A stretch of DNA of 64,000 nucleotides from the NCBI RefSeq assembly GCF_041468085.1, contig NZ_CP121017.1:1343501-1407500 (forward strand), written 5' to 3'. The notes beneath the pieces are model-generated. The model searched no databases. It saw only the letters and a list, made by a program, of their open reading frames with translations, and was not told the origin of the DNA. Source of the DNA: Tistrella mobilis (lineage in GTDB: Bacteria; Pseudomonadota; Alphaproteobacteria; Tistrellales; Tistrellaceae). A program made the position numbers and the translations under genes. Of this stretch, positions 30,777 to 40,352 are shown piece after piece (the first letter of the stretch is position 1; every line of letters begins with the position of its first letter).

Positions 30777-32231
30777 ATGGAGCCTTCCGAAGCCGAAGCC
30801 CTGTTCCGGCTCGACAGTTACCCCTATCGCCATCGGGCGGGAGAGGTCGCCTCGCGACCGCTGGTCGCGGCGGAGCCGGGCATGACGGTTCAGGATGCGG
30901 CCCGGGCCATGGCGCGGGCCGGTATCTCGGCCCTGGTCGAGCGGGATGAGGATGGCCGCCCGACCGGCATCCTGACGGAACGCGACGTCGTCCGTGCACT
31001 GGCCCGCGAGGGTGCCGATGCGGCCGTGCTGCCGGCGGCGGCGTTGATGAGCCGGCCGGTGCGCACGGTCGACGAAGATGCGTTCGTCTATGTCGCCATC
31101 GGCCGCATGCGCCGGTTCGAGATCCGCCACCTGGTGGTGGTGGACGCGGCCGGCCGGGCCACCGGCATGATCACCCGCCGTGCCCTGCTCAGGCTCAGGG
31201 CGGGCGATGCGCTGGCCATGGGCGACCGGGTGGAGGCGGCGGAGGATGCACAAGGGCTGTCCCTCGTTCGCGCCGATCTCGGGCCGCTGGCCGCGAGCCT
31301 TCTGGATCAGGCGGTCGATGCCCGGGCGATCGCCTCGGTGATTTCCGCCGTCACGCGCGATCTGACCCAGCGCGCCGCCGCCCTTGCCGAAGCCGCGATG
31401 GTGGCCGAGGGGCAGGGCGCCGCCCCCGCCCCCTATGCCGTGCTGGTGCTGGGATCGGCCGGCCGTGGCGAAACCCTGCTGGTGCCCGACCAGGACAATG
31501 CCATCGTCCATGCCGGACGCGATGCCGATGACGGCTGGTTCGGGGCGTTCGGGCAGCGGATGTGCCGGCTGCTCGCCGATGCAGGCATTCCCTTCTGTCA
31601 GGGCGGGGTGATGGCCTCCAGGCCCGCCTGGCGTCACGGGCTGGAGGGGTGGCGCGGCCGGGTGCGGGCCTGGATCGGTGATCCCGACGGCGACAACATG
31701 CTCAACGCCGACATCTTTTTCGACATGGCCCCGGTCGCGGGCGATCTGGCGCTGGCTGAAGAGCTGCACAGCTATGCGCTTGCCCAGGCCGCCCATGCGC
31801 CGCATTTCCTGCAGGCGATGATCCGCGATCTCGACCGGATGCACGCGCCCATCGGCCTGTTCGGCGATCTGCGGACCGACGGCAAGGGCCGGCTGGACCT
31901 GAAGCGGCACGGGCTGCTGCCGCTGACGCTGACCGCCCGGGCGCTGGCGCTTCGCCACGGCATCGCCGCCACCGGCACGGCGGCCCGGGTGAAGGCGCTG
32001 GCGCAGGCGGGGCTGCTCAATCCCACCGATGCCGAGCAGCTGGATCGCTCCCACGCGCTGGTGATGGCCCTGCTGCTGGAAGCACAGGTTGCCCGGATCC
32101 GCGAAGGCAAGGTCCCGGACACGCTGGTCGACGTGACAGCGCTGGACTCCCGCCGCCGGTCGCGGTTGAAATCAGCCCTCAAGCATATTGATGCGATGAC
32201 CTGGGTGATGCGCAGCTCGCTGGGAGGCTGA
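30777..32231 (+). CDS. CBS-domain and DUF294 nucleotidyltransferase-like protein
   Basis: The 484-residue cytoplasmic protein has two CBS motifs (about 25-140, with TILTERDVVRALA-type and ATGMITRRALL segments) that bind adenine nucleotides. They are followed by a DUF294 nucleotidyltransferase-like domain with LGSAGRGETLLVPDQDNAIV (from about 225, the GSxxRxE plus DxD core) and a helical substrate-binding domain. The layout resembles PII uridylyltransferase-related proteins found beside sodium:solute symporters. The ATG at 30777 (MEPSEAEAL) follows AGAGGGGAG. It may sense energy charge and modify a partner; the target is not known. Confidence 0.88.
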   Translation: MEPSEAEALFRLDSYPYRHRAGEVASRPLVAAEPGMTVQDAARAMARAGISALVERDEDGRPTGILTERDVVRALAREGADAAVLPAAALMSRPVRTVDEDAFVYVAIGRMRRFEIRHLVVVDAAGRATGMITRRALLRLRAGDALAMGDRVEAAEDAQGLSLVRADLGPLAASLLDQAVDARAIASVISAVTRDLTQRAAALAEAAMVAEGQGAAPAPYAVLVLGSAGRGETLLVPDQDNAIVHAGRDADDGWFGAFGQRMCRLLADAGIPFCQGGVMASRPAWRHGLEGWRGRVRAWIGDPDGDNMLNADIFFDMAPVAGDLALAEELHSYALAQAAHAPHFLQAMIRDLDRMHAPIGLFGDLRTDGKGRLDLKRHGLLPLTLTARALALRHGIAATGTAARVKALAQAGLLNPTDAEQLDRSHALVMALLLEAQVARIREGKVPDTLVDVTALDSRRRSRLKSALKHIDAMTWVMRSSLGG

Positions 32232-32239
32232 ACGTTCTG

Positions 32240-33235
32240 ATGGATTTCGATGCAGCAGCGGCCGCGCGGGCCGCGCTCGCCTCGGTTGCGGTGGCCCCCG
32301 CTCCGCAGGGGCCCGAGGCAGATCAGGCCGGTCTGCTCGACCGGCCGGACGCCATGGTGATCCGCTATCTGGTCTGGCATCCGGCATCGGATATCCGCCC
32401 GCGCGGCACGGTGCTGCTGCTTCAGGGCCGCGGCGAATTCGTCGAAAAATATGCCGAGGTGGCAGGGTGGCTGCGCGCCGCGGGTTGGGTGGTCTTTGCA
32501 CCCGACTGGCGCGGCCAGGGCCGCTCCGGGCGGGTGGCGCCGGACCGGGCGATGGGTCATCTGGAACGCTTCGACGACTGCCTGGACGATCTGGATGCGC
32601 TGGCCGCGGGGCCGCTCGCCGGTCTGCCCCGGCCACTGGCCATGCTGGGCCATTCCATGGGCGGCCATCTGGGGATGCGCTGGGTGCTGGAACGGGTGCA
32701 GGGGCCGGCACGGCCTGCGGCCATCGTGCTTTCGGCACCGATGATCGACATCCGCATGCCGCTGCCGGCCCGACGGCTGGTGCCGCCGCTGGCCCGGCTG
32801 ATGCGCGCCCGCGGCCGCGGCATGACCTATGCCCCCGGCCAGGGCCCGGGGCGGGCCAGCGGCGGCGGTTTCGCCGGCAACCGGCTGACCCATGACCCGG
32901 CGCGCTGGGCGCGGGAACAGGCACTGCTGGCGGCCGATCCCGCCCTGCATCTGGGCGGCAGCAGCTGGGGCTGGCTGGCGGCGGCCTTCGATTCGATCCG
33001 CGATCTGGAGCGCGCGGTGATCCGCATGGGCGCAGGGCTGGATGTTCCGGTCACCCTGTTGCAGGGCGGCGCGGATATGGTGGTGGATCCTGTCGCCCAG
33101 TCCAGGCTGGTGGCCCGGCTGCCCCGCGCCCGGCTGGTGGTGGTACCGGGGGCGCTGCACGAGATCCTGATGGAAACCGACGAGATCCAGGCCCCCGCCC
33201 GGGCGGTGATCGCGCAGGCCTTGCGCGACATCTGA
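32240..33235 (+). CDS. Alpha/beta hydrolase, lysophospholipase-like
   Basis: The 331-residue protein has the alpha/beta-hydrolase fold with nucleophile Ser139 in GHSMGGH, an oxyanion-side LLLQGRGEFVEKYAEVA stretch typical of the Hydrolase_4/PldB group, a DWRGQGRSGR loop, a late Asp in LLQGGADMVVDP and a His in PGALHEILMETD. PldB-like proteins act on lysophospholipids or monoacylglycerols. It starts 8 bases after the CBS/DUF294 stop and may be its last operon member. Its stop codon abuts the opposing SDR stop in the palindrome TGATCA. Confidence 0.88.
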   Translation: MDFDAAAAARAALASVAVAPAPQGPEADQAGLLDRPDAMVIRYLVWHPASDIRPRGTVLLLQGRGEFVEKYAEVAGWLRAAGWVVFAPDWRGQGRSGRVAPDRAMGHLERFDDCLDDLDALAAGPLAGLPRPLAMLGHSMGGHLGMRWVLERVQGPARPAAIVLSAPMIDIRMPLPARRLVPPLARLMRARGRGMTYAPGQGPGRASGGGFAGNRLTHDPARWAREQALLAADPALHLGGSSWGWLAAAFDSIRDLERAVIRMGAGLDVPVTLLQGGADMVVDPVAQSRLVARLPRARLVVVPGALHEILMETDEIQAPARAVIAQALRDI

Positions 33236-33994
33236 TCAACCGGCCAGAAAACCGCCATCGACACAGAGATTCTGGCCGATCAGGAAGCTTGCCGCATCGG
33301 ATGCGAGCCAGAGCACGGCCGCAGCCACGTCTTCGGGCCGGCCCATGCGCCGGACCGGCAGGGTGGCTGCGATGCTCGCGAAATCGGCGACCCCGGCACC
33401 GGCCATCATCGGGGTTTCGATCCGCCCGGGAGAGACGGCATTGATCCGGATGCCCTCGGGCGCATGCTCGATCGCAAGCGAGCGAGTGAGAGAGAGCAGC
33501 GCCGCCTTGGAGGCGGCATAGATCGCAAAACCCGGATAGGGGTTGCGCACCCCGCTGACCGAGGCGTCATTGACGATCACCCCGCCGCCCGCCCCACCGT
33601 CGTCTCTCCGGCGCATCGCCCGGATCTGGGCCTGCATCGCCTCGGCGACGGCCCGGAGATTGATCGCGAACACCCGGTCGAGTACGGCGAGATCGCGATC
33701 GACCAGCGATCCTTGCGGTTCCTGCCAGCCGGCATTGTTGAAGGCGATGTCGAGCCGTCCCCAGCGGGCCATTGCCGCATCGACCAGCGCGGCGGCCGTG
33801 CCGGCTTCGGCCAGATCGCCGGCCTGAAACACGGCGTCGGCCCCCTCGGCGCGGCAGGCTGCCACCACTGCCCGGCCCCGGTCGGCGTCGCGCCCGCCCA
33901 GCATCAGCCGGGCCCCCTGCCGCGCAAAGGCCAGCGCCGTGGCCCGGCCGATGCCAGAGGTGGCACCGGAGACGATGATGACGGATGCGGTCAT
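33236..33994 (-). CDS. Short-chain dehydrogenase/reductase
   Basis: The 252-residue SDR has the classical TGxxxGxG nucleotide loop in the variant SGATSGIG (9-16), NNAG in the central strand (86-89), catalytic Ser near 145 and Tyr159-Lys163 (YAASK), and a C-terminal LCVDGG. The GGRD after the second strand suggests NADP preference. It is a classical oxidoreductase of unknown substrate. It shares its direction with the AraC-type gene 43 bases upstream, so the regulator may control it. Confidence 0.92.
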   Translation of the reverse strand: MTASVIIVSGATSGIGRATALAFARQGARLMLGGRDADRGRAVVAACRAEGADAVFQAGDLAEAGTAAALVDAAMARWGRLDIAFNNAGWQEPQGSLVDRDLAVLDRVFAINLRAVAEAMQAQIRAMRRRDDGGAGGGVIVNDASVSGVRNPYPGFAIYAASKAALLSLTRSLAIEHAPEGIRINAVSPGRIETPMMAGAGVADFASIAATLPVRRMGRPEDVAAAVLWLASDAASFLIGQNLCVDGGFLAG

Positions 33995-34037
33995 GGCGGC
34001 TGGCTCCCTGGTCAGGTTGTCCCGCCAGACTGGCCGA

Positions 34038-34901
34038 TCAGCGCGTCTGCGTATTGGCGGATCTTGCGCCTGTGACCGCTGCCGCCCAGAGCCCGGGGGT
34101 AATGCCGTAGCAGCGCTTGAACTGTCGGGTCAGGTGGCTTTGATCGCAGAACCCGGTTGCGGCCGCGACCTCGGCCGGTGCCATGCCTGCCGCAAGATGC
34201 AGGCGCGCCAGGTCCAGCCGCGCCTGGGTCAGAAAGGCGTGGGGGGCAAGGCCGGTTTCCTTGCGAAAGGCGCGGCAGAAATGGAACGGGCTCATGCCGG
34301 CCAGGGCGGCGAGTGTGCCGACCGACCAGTCGGCGGCAGGGTCGTCGCGCAGCGCCGCCACCACCCGCCGCACCGGTGTCCGCTCGCGGCCGGGCGCCGG
34401 CAGCAGGGGCGCGGGCGCGCCGTGTCGCCGGAACAGAAGGGCCATGGCATCGAGCAGCAGGGTCTCGCGCATCAGCCGGCCGGCGCCGCCGTCGATCGCG
34501 CGATGCGCCGCAAGCATCAGCCCGGCAAGGTCCGGGTCGTTCACCACGGCATCGCGGAACCAGGGCAGGGTGATCCGGCGACCGAAGGCTTCGTCGCGGA
34601 GCGTGTCGAGCAGGTCCGGGCCCAGATAGAAGCTGCGATAGCACCAGGGCCTGTCGCCCGTCACACCGCCCTGATGGGGTTCCCCGGGATTGAAGACCAT
34701 CACCGTCTGCGCTGTGCCGATCGAGGCGGTGCCGCGGGTGACGCAGCGTCCGGCCCCCGCCTGGGTGACGGCGATGACCATTTCCTCGTGCACATGAGGG
34801 GCGAAGACCAGCGTGCCGAAGGCCGCAGTCAGCAGGCCGAGCCCCCCGATCTGGCGGTCGAGGCTGAAGACGGCATGGTTGTCGGGGTCGTATCGGGCCA
34901 C
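34038..34901 (-). CDS. AraC-family transcriptional regulator
   Basis: The 287-residue regulator has an N-terminal cupin-like AraC-binding domain (about 15-110, with HVHEEMVIAVTQAG and NPGEPHQG) and a C-terminal pair of helix-turn-helix motifs (about 185-285, including LAALAGMSPFHFCRAFRKETG and FCDQSHLTRQFKRCYGITPG). This is the layout of AraC proteins that sense small hydrophobic or sugar ligands. It reads in the same direction as the downstream SDR gene. Ligand and targets are unknown. Confidence 0.92.
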   Translation of the reverse strand: MARYDPDNHAVFSLDRQIGGLGLLTAAFGTLVFAPHVHEEMVIAVTQAGAGRCVTRGTASIGTAQTVMVFNPGEPHQGGVTGDRPWCYRSFYLGPDLLDTLRDEAFGRRITLPWFRDAVVNDPDLAGLMLAAHRAIDGGAGRLMRETLLLDAMALLFRRHGAPAPLLPAPGRERTPVRRVVAALRDDPAADWSVGTLAALAGMSPFHFCRAFRKETGLAPHAFLTQARLDLARLHLAAGMAPAEVAAATGFCDQSHLTRQFKRCYGITPGLWAAAVTGARSANTQTR

Positions 34902-35078
34902 GTCCGGACATCATCGCAGGAGGAAGGGGGCGGATTGATCCTAAACCGCAGGCGCCCCTGACGTATTGGACGGATTTGACCCCGAAGCCGGTCGAAACGC
35001 GCTATAAAACCCAGGATGCAAAGGCGCCGCCACCTCCCCCAACGAGCGGGCGCCGGCCGAGACGAGGAGACGCTCCCC

Positions 35079-35684
35079 ATGGCTTTCATCTATGCCTATG
35101 ACGACGTGGTACCGGTGATCGACCCGACCGCCTTCGTGCACGAGACCGCGGTGCTGATCGGCGACGTGATCATCGGCCCCGAGGTCTATGTCGGTCCGGG
35201 CGCGTCGCTGCGCGGCGACAGCGGCCGGATCTCCGTCCTGCGCGGTGCCAATCTTCAGGACAATGTCGTTGCCCATACCTATCCGGGCGGCGAGGTCGTG
35301 GTGGGCGAGATGGCGGCCGCCGGCCATGGCGCCGTGCTGCATGGCTGCCGGCTGGGTCAGCTGTCGCTGGTGGGCATGAATGCGGTGGTGATGGATGATG
35401 CCGAAATCGGCGACTTCTCGGTGGTCGCCGCCATGTCCTTCGTGAAGACCGGCATGAAGGTGCCGCCGCGAACCATGGTTGCGGGCGTGCCGGCGAAGCC
35501 GCTGCGCGAGGTGGGGGAGGCCGAGATCGGCTGGATCCGCGAAGGCGCGCTCAGCTACGACGACCTCCGCCGCCGGGGGCTTGCGGGAGAGCTGCGGCGG
35601 GCGGAGCCGCTGACGGCGCCCGAGCCCGACCGGCGGACGGTCCGGGCCTATCAGGTGAAGCCGCTGTCGGCCATGCGCGGCTGA
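35079..35684 (+). CDS. Gamma-carbonic anhydrase family / PaaY-like hexapeptide protein
   Basis: The 201-residue protein has repeated hexapeptide turns of a left-handed beta-helix trimer (VIIGPEVYVGPGASLRGD) and the three zinc-ligand histidines: one in NVVAHTYP and two in GHGAVLHGC. The C-terminal GVPAKPLREV helix is typical. It resembles PaaY, a carbonic anhydrase/thioesterase-like protein of the phenylacetate pathway, but no paa genes are nearby. The ATG at 35079 follows GAGGAGACG. Confidence 0.88.
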   Translation: MAFIYAYDDVVPVIDPTAFVHETAVLIGDVIIGPEVYVGPGASLRGDSGRISVLRGANLQDNVVAHTYPGGEVVVGEMAAAGHGAVLHGCRLGQLSLVGMNAVVMDDAEIGDFSVVAAMSFVKTGMKVPPRTMVAGVPAKPLREVGEAEIGWIREGALSYDDLRRRGLAGELRRAEPLTAPEPDRRTVRAYQVKPLSAMRG

Positions 35685-35741
35685 CAGAGGGCGGCTGTGG
35701 CCCCAGAACATTGAAGCGACCGGCCCGGATAGGGTACAACC

Positions 35742-35786
35742 GGGTCCGAAACGGGCGGGTCCGAAACGGGCGGGTCCGAAACGGGT
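35742..35786 (+). repeat. Three tandem 15-bp repeats upstream of ettA
   Basis: Three 15-base copies of GGGTCCGAAACGGGC (the last ending in T) lie head to tail, 76 bases before the ettA start codon. The period is a multiple of three, but no gene covers them. Confidence 0.85.
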
Positions 35787-35861
35787 GGCTCATGCCCGGC
35801 ACCGATTTTCTCTTCAAGCGCCCGCGGAGATCGCCTCCGCCAGGGCCTCACGGGGTGGCAT

Positions 35862-37544
<1,683 letters not shown>

Positions 37545-37589
37545 GGCAGCGGATCTTCACATCTGCGCAGACCTGTTACAGTGACGGCG

Positions 37590-37620
37590 TCGCCCCCATC
37601 GTTTCCAGCGATGGGGGCGA
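37590..37620 (+). terminator. ettA terminator
   Basis: A perfect 12-bp stem (TCGCCCCCATCG and its complement) with a 7-base loop, 46 bases past the stop, followed by TATCGTTTCC. A second, smaller hairpin (CGTTTCC with GGAAACG) comes immediately after. Confidence 0.8.
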
Positions 37621-37683
37621 TATCGTTTCCGGCAATGGGAAACGGTCGGAAGATGACGTATGACGCGAGGCATGAACAGCCGG

Positions 37684-38268
37684 TCAGATCAGCCCGATCA
37701 GCGGTGATCCGATCATGATCACCGAGAAGATCGATAGAACCGCGGCGCCGAACCGTGGGACCAGCCGGGGACGGCGGGCCGCTCCGGCCGTGCCACCGGC
37801 CATGGCGCCGAGGCTGATCCAGCCGAATCCGGTCAGGATCAGGATCGTCGAGAAGCCCGCCAGATAGAGAACCGCCGCCGGATCGGCCAGCGGCACGATG
37901 CCATGGGCAAAGACCAGGGCCTTCGGGTTCAGCAGGGTTGCAATGAACAGCCGGCGGGGGGAAATGACCTGTCCGGTCTCGTGAACCACGCCGCCGGATT
38001 GCCAGAGCTTCCAGGCAATCCAGGCGAGATAGAGTCCGACCACGATGCTGAGCCCCGTGCCGATGTCTGGCCAGGCGGTCAGTATGGGGTGAAGCAGGAT
38101 CCCGATCACCAGGATGGCGATCAGATAGCCTGCGAGTTCGGCCGGCACCAGGGGCAATGATGCCCTCCATCCGATGGTGGCGCCCGAGGTCGCCAGCAGG
38201 GTGTTGGTCGGGCCGGGGGTGGCGAGGATGATGGCCACCGACAGACAGAACAGCAGCGGGTCGGTCAT
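37684..38268 (-). CDS. LysE-family translocator
   Basis: The 194-residue inner-membrane protein has about six spans and the LysE/RhtB family pattern: an N-terminal IILATPGPTNTLLATSGATIG segment and the central LFIATLLNPKALVFA loop. Relatives export amino acids or their derivatives. The start at 38268 (MTDPLLFC) is chosen because GGGGAT precedes it; ATGs 12 and 24 bases further upstream are possible. An AT-rich stretch at about 38340-38420 upstream probably contains the promoter. Confidence 0.88.
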   Translation of the reverse strand: MTDPLLFCLSVAIILATPGPTNTLLATSGATIGWRASLPLVPAELAGYLIAILVIGILLHPILTAWPDIGTGLSIVVGLYLAWIAWKLWQSGGVVHETGQVISPRRLFIATLLNPKALVFAHGIVPLADPAAVLYLAGFSTILILTGFGWISLGAMAGGTAGAARRPRLVPRFGAAVLSIFSVIMIGSPLIGLI

Positions 38269-38422
38269 GCGGATCCCCATGAAGCCCGACATGCCGGGGT
38301 GGCTGTGCCGGGATACCGCTCGGGAGGTGAGAGGAGGGCGGGGGACCTATATTCAACTATTACGAAATTTTATGAATTCTTCCATCACATTATGGTGGCA
38401 AGATATCTCCCGTGAAACATGA

Positions 38423-38457
38423 AACGGCCGGCGGCAGAAGATCTGCCGCCGGCCGTT
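38423..38457 (-). terminator. mlaC terminator
   Basis: A perfect 16-bp stem (AACGGCCGGCGGCAGA and its complement) with a 3-base loop, 22 bases after the mlaC stop. On the leftward transcript it is followed by TTTCATGTTTC. Confidence 0.85.
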
Positions 38458-38479
38458 CGTTGAGCTGACTGGCACCCGA

Positions 38480-39172
38480 TTACCGGGCCGAGGCGGTAAC
38501 CTGTCCGGTGCGGCGCTTCAGTTCGCTGATCAGCCCGTCCATGCCCGAGCGCTCGATCACCGACGAGAATTCGGAGCGCTGGGTGATGGCCATGCTCACG
38601 CCTTCGATCGCGATGTCGATGATCTGGGGGCTGTTGCCGTCCACGCGGACGCGAAAATCCAGCGGCACCGGCGGCCCGTCGGGGCGCCAGATCTGGCCGG
38701 AGATCACGACCATGCGGTCGTCATTGCTGTCGGCGCGGACATTGGTGGTCTTGAAGGCCTTGCCTTCGCCCGATGCTGCCAGCTGCTTCGAATAGGTATC
38801 GGCGATGTAGTCGGCGAAGCGGCTGGAATAGGTGGCGACGACATAGGCGTCGAAGGCGTCGCGGAAGGCGTCGCGCTGGGGCTCGCTCGCGGTCCGCCAG
38901 TGGCGGCCCAGCACGAAGCGCGAGATCCAGTCGAAATCGAAGCCTTCATGGAACAGCTTGCGGAATCGCTCGGTCCGGGTCTCGCGGTCAAGGCCCGGTT
39001 CGGACAGGGCGGAGATCGCCTTGTTGCCGAAATCCTCGATCGAGGTGGCTGCCGTTTGGGGCGAGATGGCGGCCATCGCCACGGACGAGGTGGCGGGGCC
39101 GAAAACTGGCAGAACCGGCAGCGCTGCGCCGAGTGCCACGGCAACCGCGATTCCGCGAAGACGGATGGTCAT
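38480..39172 (-). CDS. mlaC: MlaC-like periplasmic phospholipid-binding protein
   Basis: The 230-residue protein has a signal peptide (about 1-34) and the MlaC/Ttg2D (Tol_Tol_Ttg2) fold, with FDFDWISRFVLGRHWRTAS and the C-terminal DIAIEGVSMAITQRSEFSSVI as family marks. MlaC ferries phospholipids between the outer-membrane MlaA complex and the inner-membrane MlaFEDB transporter. The upstream gene is mlaA, 96 bases away in the same direction, a usual alphaproteobacterial pair; mlaFED genes are not in the window. The ATG at 39172 starts MTIRLRGIAVAVALG. Confidence 0.9.
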   Translation of the reverse strand: MTIRLRGIAVAVALGAALPVLPVFGPATSSVAMAAISPQTAATSIEDFGNKAISALSEPGLDRETRTERFRKLFHEGFDFDWISRFVLGRHWRTASEPQRDAFRDAFDAYVVATYSSRFADYIADTYSKQLAASGEGKAFKTTNVRADSNDDRMVVISGQIWRPDGPPVPLDFRVRVDGNSPQIIDIAIEGVSMAITQRSEFSSVIERSGMDGLISELKRRTGQVTASAR

Positions 39173-39268
39173 CGCGATGACTCTCCTGGTGGTGTGCCTG
39201 GTGATGATGGGCTGCACGCCGGGTGCTGCGCCGCCCGACGGACGTACCGCCATCATATGGTCCAAGAC

Positions 39269-40117
39269 TTAGTCGTCGTCGAGGTCCAGACGGAAGATGT
39301 CGTCATTGCCCTGGCCGGTGCCAACCGTGCCATTCGAGATTTCGGACAGCCGCCGCTGCCAGTAGGCGCTGCGCACGGCTGCATAGAAATCGACCGAATT
39401 GCGCTGCAGATCGTCCAGCGGCTCGATCGCCCGCTCGCGGGCAACGATGCCGTTGGCGACCGTGATGCCGATGGTCGTGCCCTGGTCGTCGATGGCATAG
39501 GTCACGGGATCGCCGAAGGAGTCGGCCGCGCGGCCAAAGGTATGGCGCAGCGTCGCCGGCCCCAGAATGGGCAATACGATGTAGGGGCCGGGGCCGATGC
39601 CCCAGACCGCAAAGGTCTGGTCAAAATCCTCGTCATGCGGCGGCGGCATGCCGGCATCGGTCGCAACGTCGATCAGGCCGCCGACGCCGGCGATGCTGTT
39701 GATCATGAAGCGGCCGGCGGTTTCCGCGGCGCGTTCCGGCTCGCCCTGGGCCACGTCGTTCACGAAGACCAGCGGCAGCGACAGATTGACCAGGAAGTTG
39801 CCGATCACGGTCTGGATCGCCGGCGGGATCATCTGACGATAGAACATGGCGGCCGGACGGATCAGCAGGCCGTCGACGAAGGTATTGGCCGCGAAGATCG
39901 CCCGGTTCACGGGCTCGATCGGATCCGACAGTTCGGCCGGCTGGTTGGGCACCGCCGACATCGGCACGTCGTTTCCGGCGGTGGCACAGGCCCCCAGCAT
40001 TGCGAGGGCCGCGACAGCACCGCCAAGACGTGCGACCAGACGCCGGGGCCGGGGGCCGTCCGCTTCCGGAGACTGGATGGTCATGGTCTGGCACTCCGCC
40101 CGGCTTGCTGCAGCCAT
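39269..40117 (-). CDS. mlaA: MlaA (VacJ) outer-membrane lipoprotein
   Basis: The 282-residue lipoprotein removes mislocalised phospholipids from the outer leaflet. A lipobox LGAC follows a hydrophobic signal core (VAALAMLGAC). The mature part has DPIEPVNRAIFAAN, FLVNLSLPLVFVND and GIGPGPYIVLPILGPATLR, all MlaA hallmarks. The start at 40117 is favoured by a GGAGGA site six bases before it; an ATG at 40084 is also possible. It leads the mlaA-mlaC operon. Confidence 0.93.
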   Translation of the reverse strand: MAAASRAECQTMTIQSPEADGPRPRRLVARLGGAVAALAMLGACATAGNDVPMSAVPNQPAELSDPIEPVNRAIFAANTFVDGLLIRPAAMFYRQMIPPAIQTVIGNFLVNLSLPLVFVNDVAQGEPERAAETAGRFMINSIAGVGGLIDVATDAGMPPPHDEDFDQTFAVWGIGPGPYIVLPILGPATLRHTFGRAADSFGDPVTYAIDDQGTTIGITVANGIVARERAIEPLDDLQRNSVDFYAAVRSAYWQRRLSEISNGTVGTGQGNDDIFRLDLDDD

Positions 40118-40297
40118 ATGCGTCCGTCCTCCGTATTCGCGGCCCCGATCCGACCCGCACCCCGAACTATCACATGGAAAGACGACGTGCGACAGGTTCA
40201 CCTATCACAGGACACCGCCACAGGCCACGGAAAAGCCGGCAGCCCCCGCGCTTCGGGGGGCCGGGGCCGGATATGCGCTGCCGGCTTGCCACAGGTC

Positions 40298-40325
40298 GAT
40301 TTAAGATATAAAGATATGTTTATGT
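40298..40325 (+). promoter_or_regulatory. Candidate operator upstream of the methionine operon
   Basis: GATTTAAGATATAAAGATAT and the bases after it form an unusually AT-rich island with two AAGATAT copies (40303-40309, 40311-40317), 28 bases before the ArsR-methyltransferase start. It resembles the ATATC/GATAT-rich sites attributed to SahR-type ArsR regulators of methionine genes. Confidence 0.45.
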
Positions 40326-40352
40326 CATGACCCGCTGAGGGAGCATCAGGGG

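Noticed and set aside
28971-32054. Open frame of 1027 codons antisense to the exonuclease and CBS genes
   Set aside because: It spans two well-supported genes on the other strand and encodes a compositionally biased product with no recognised domain.
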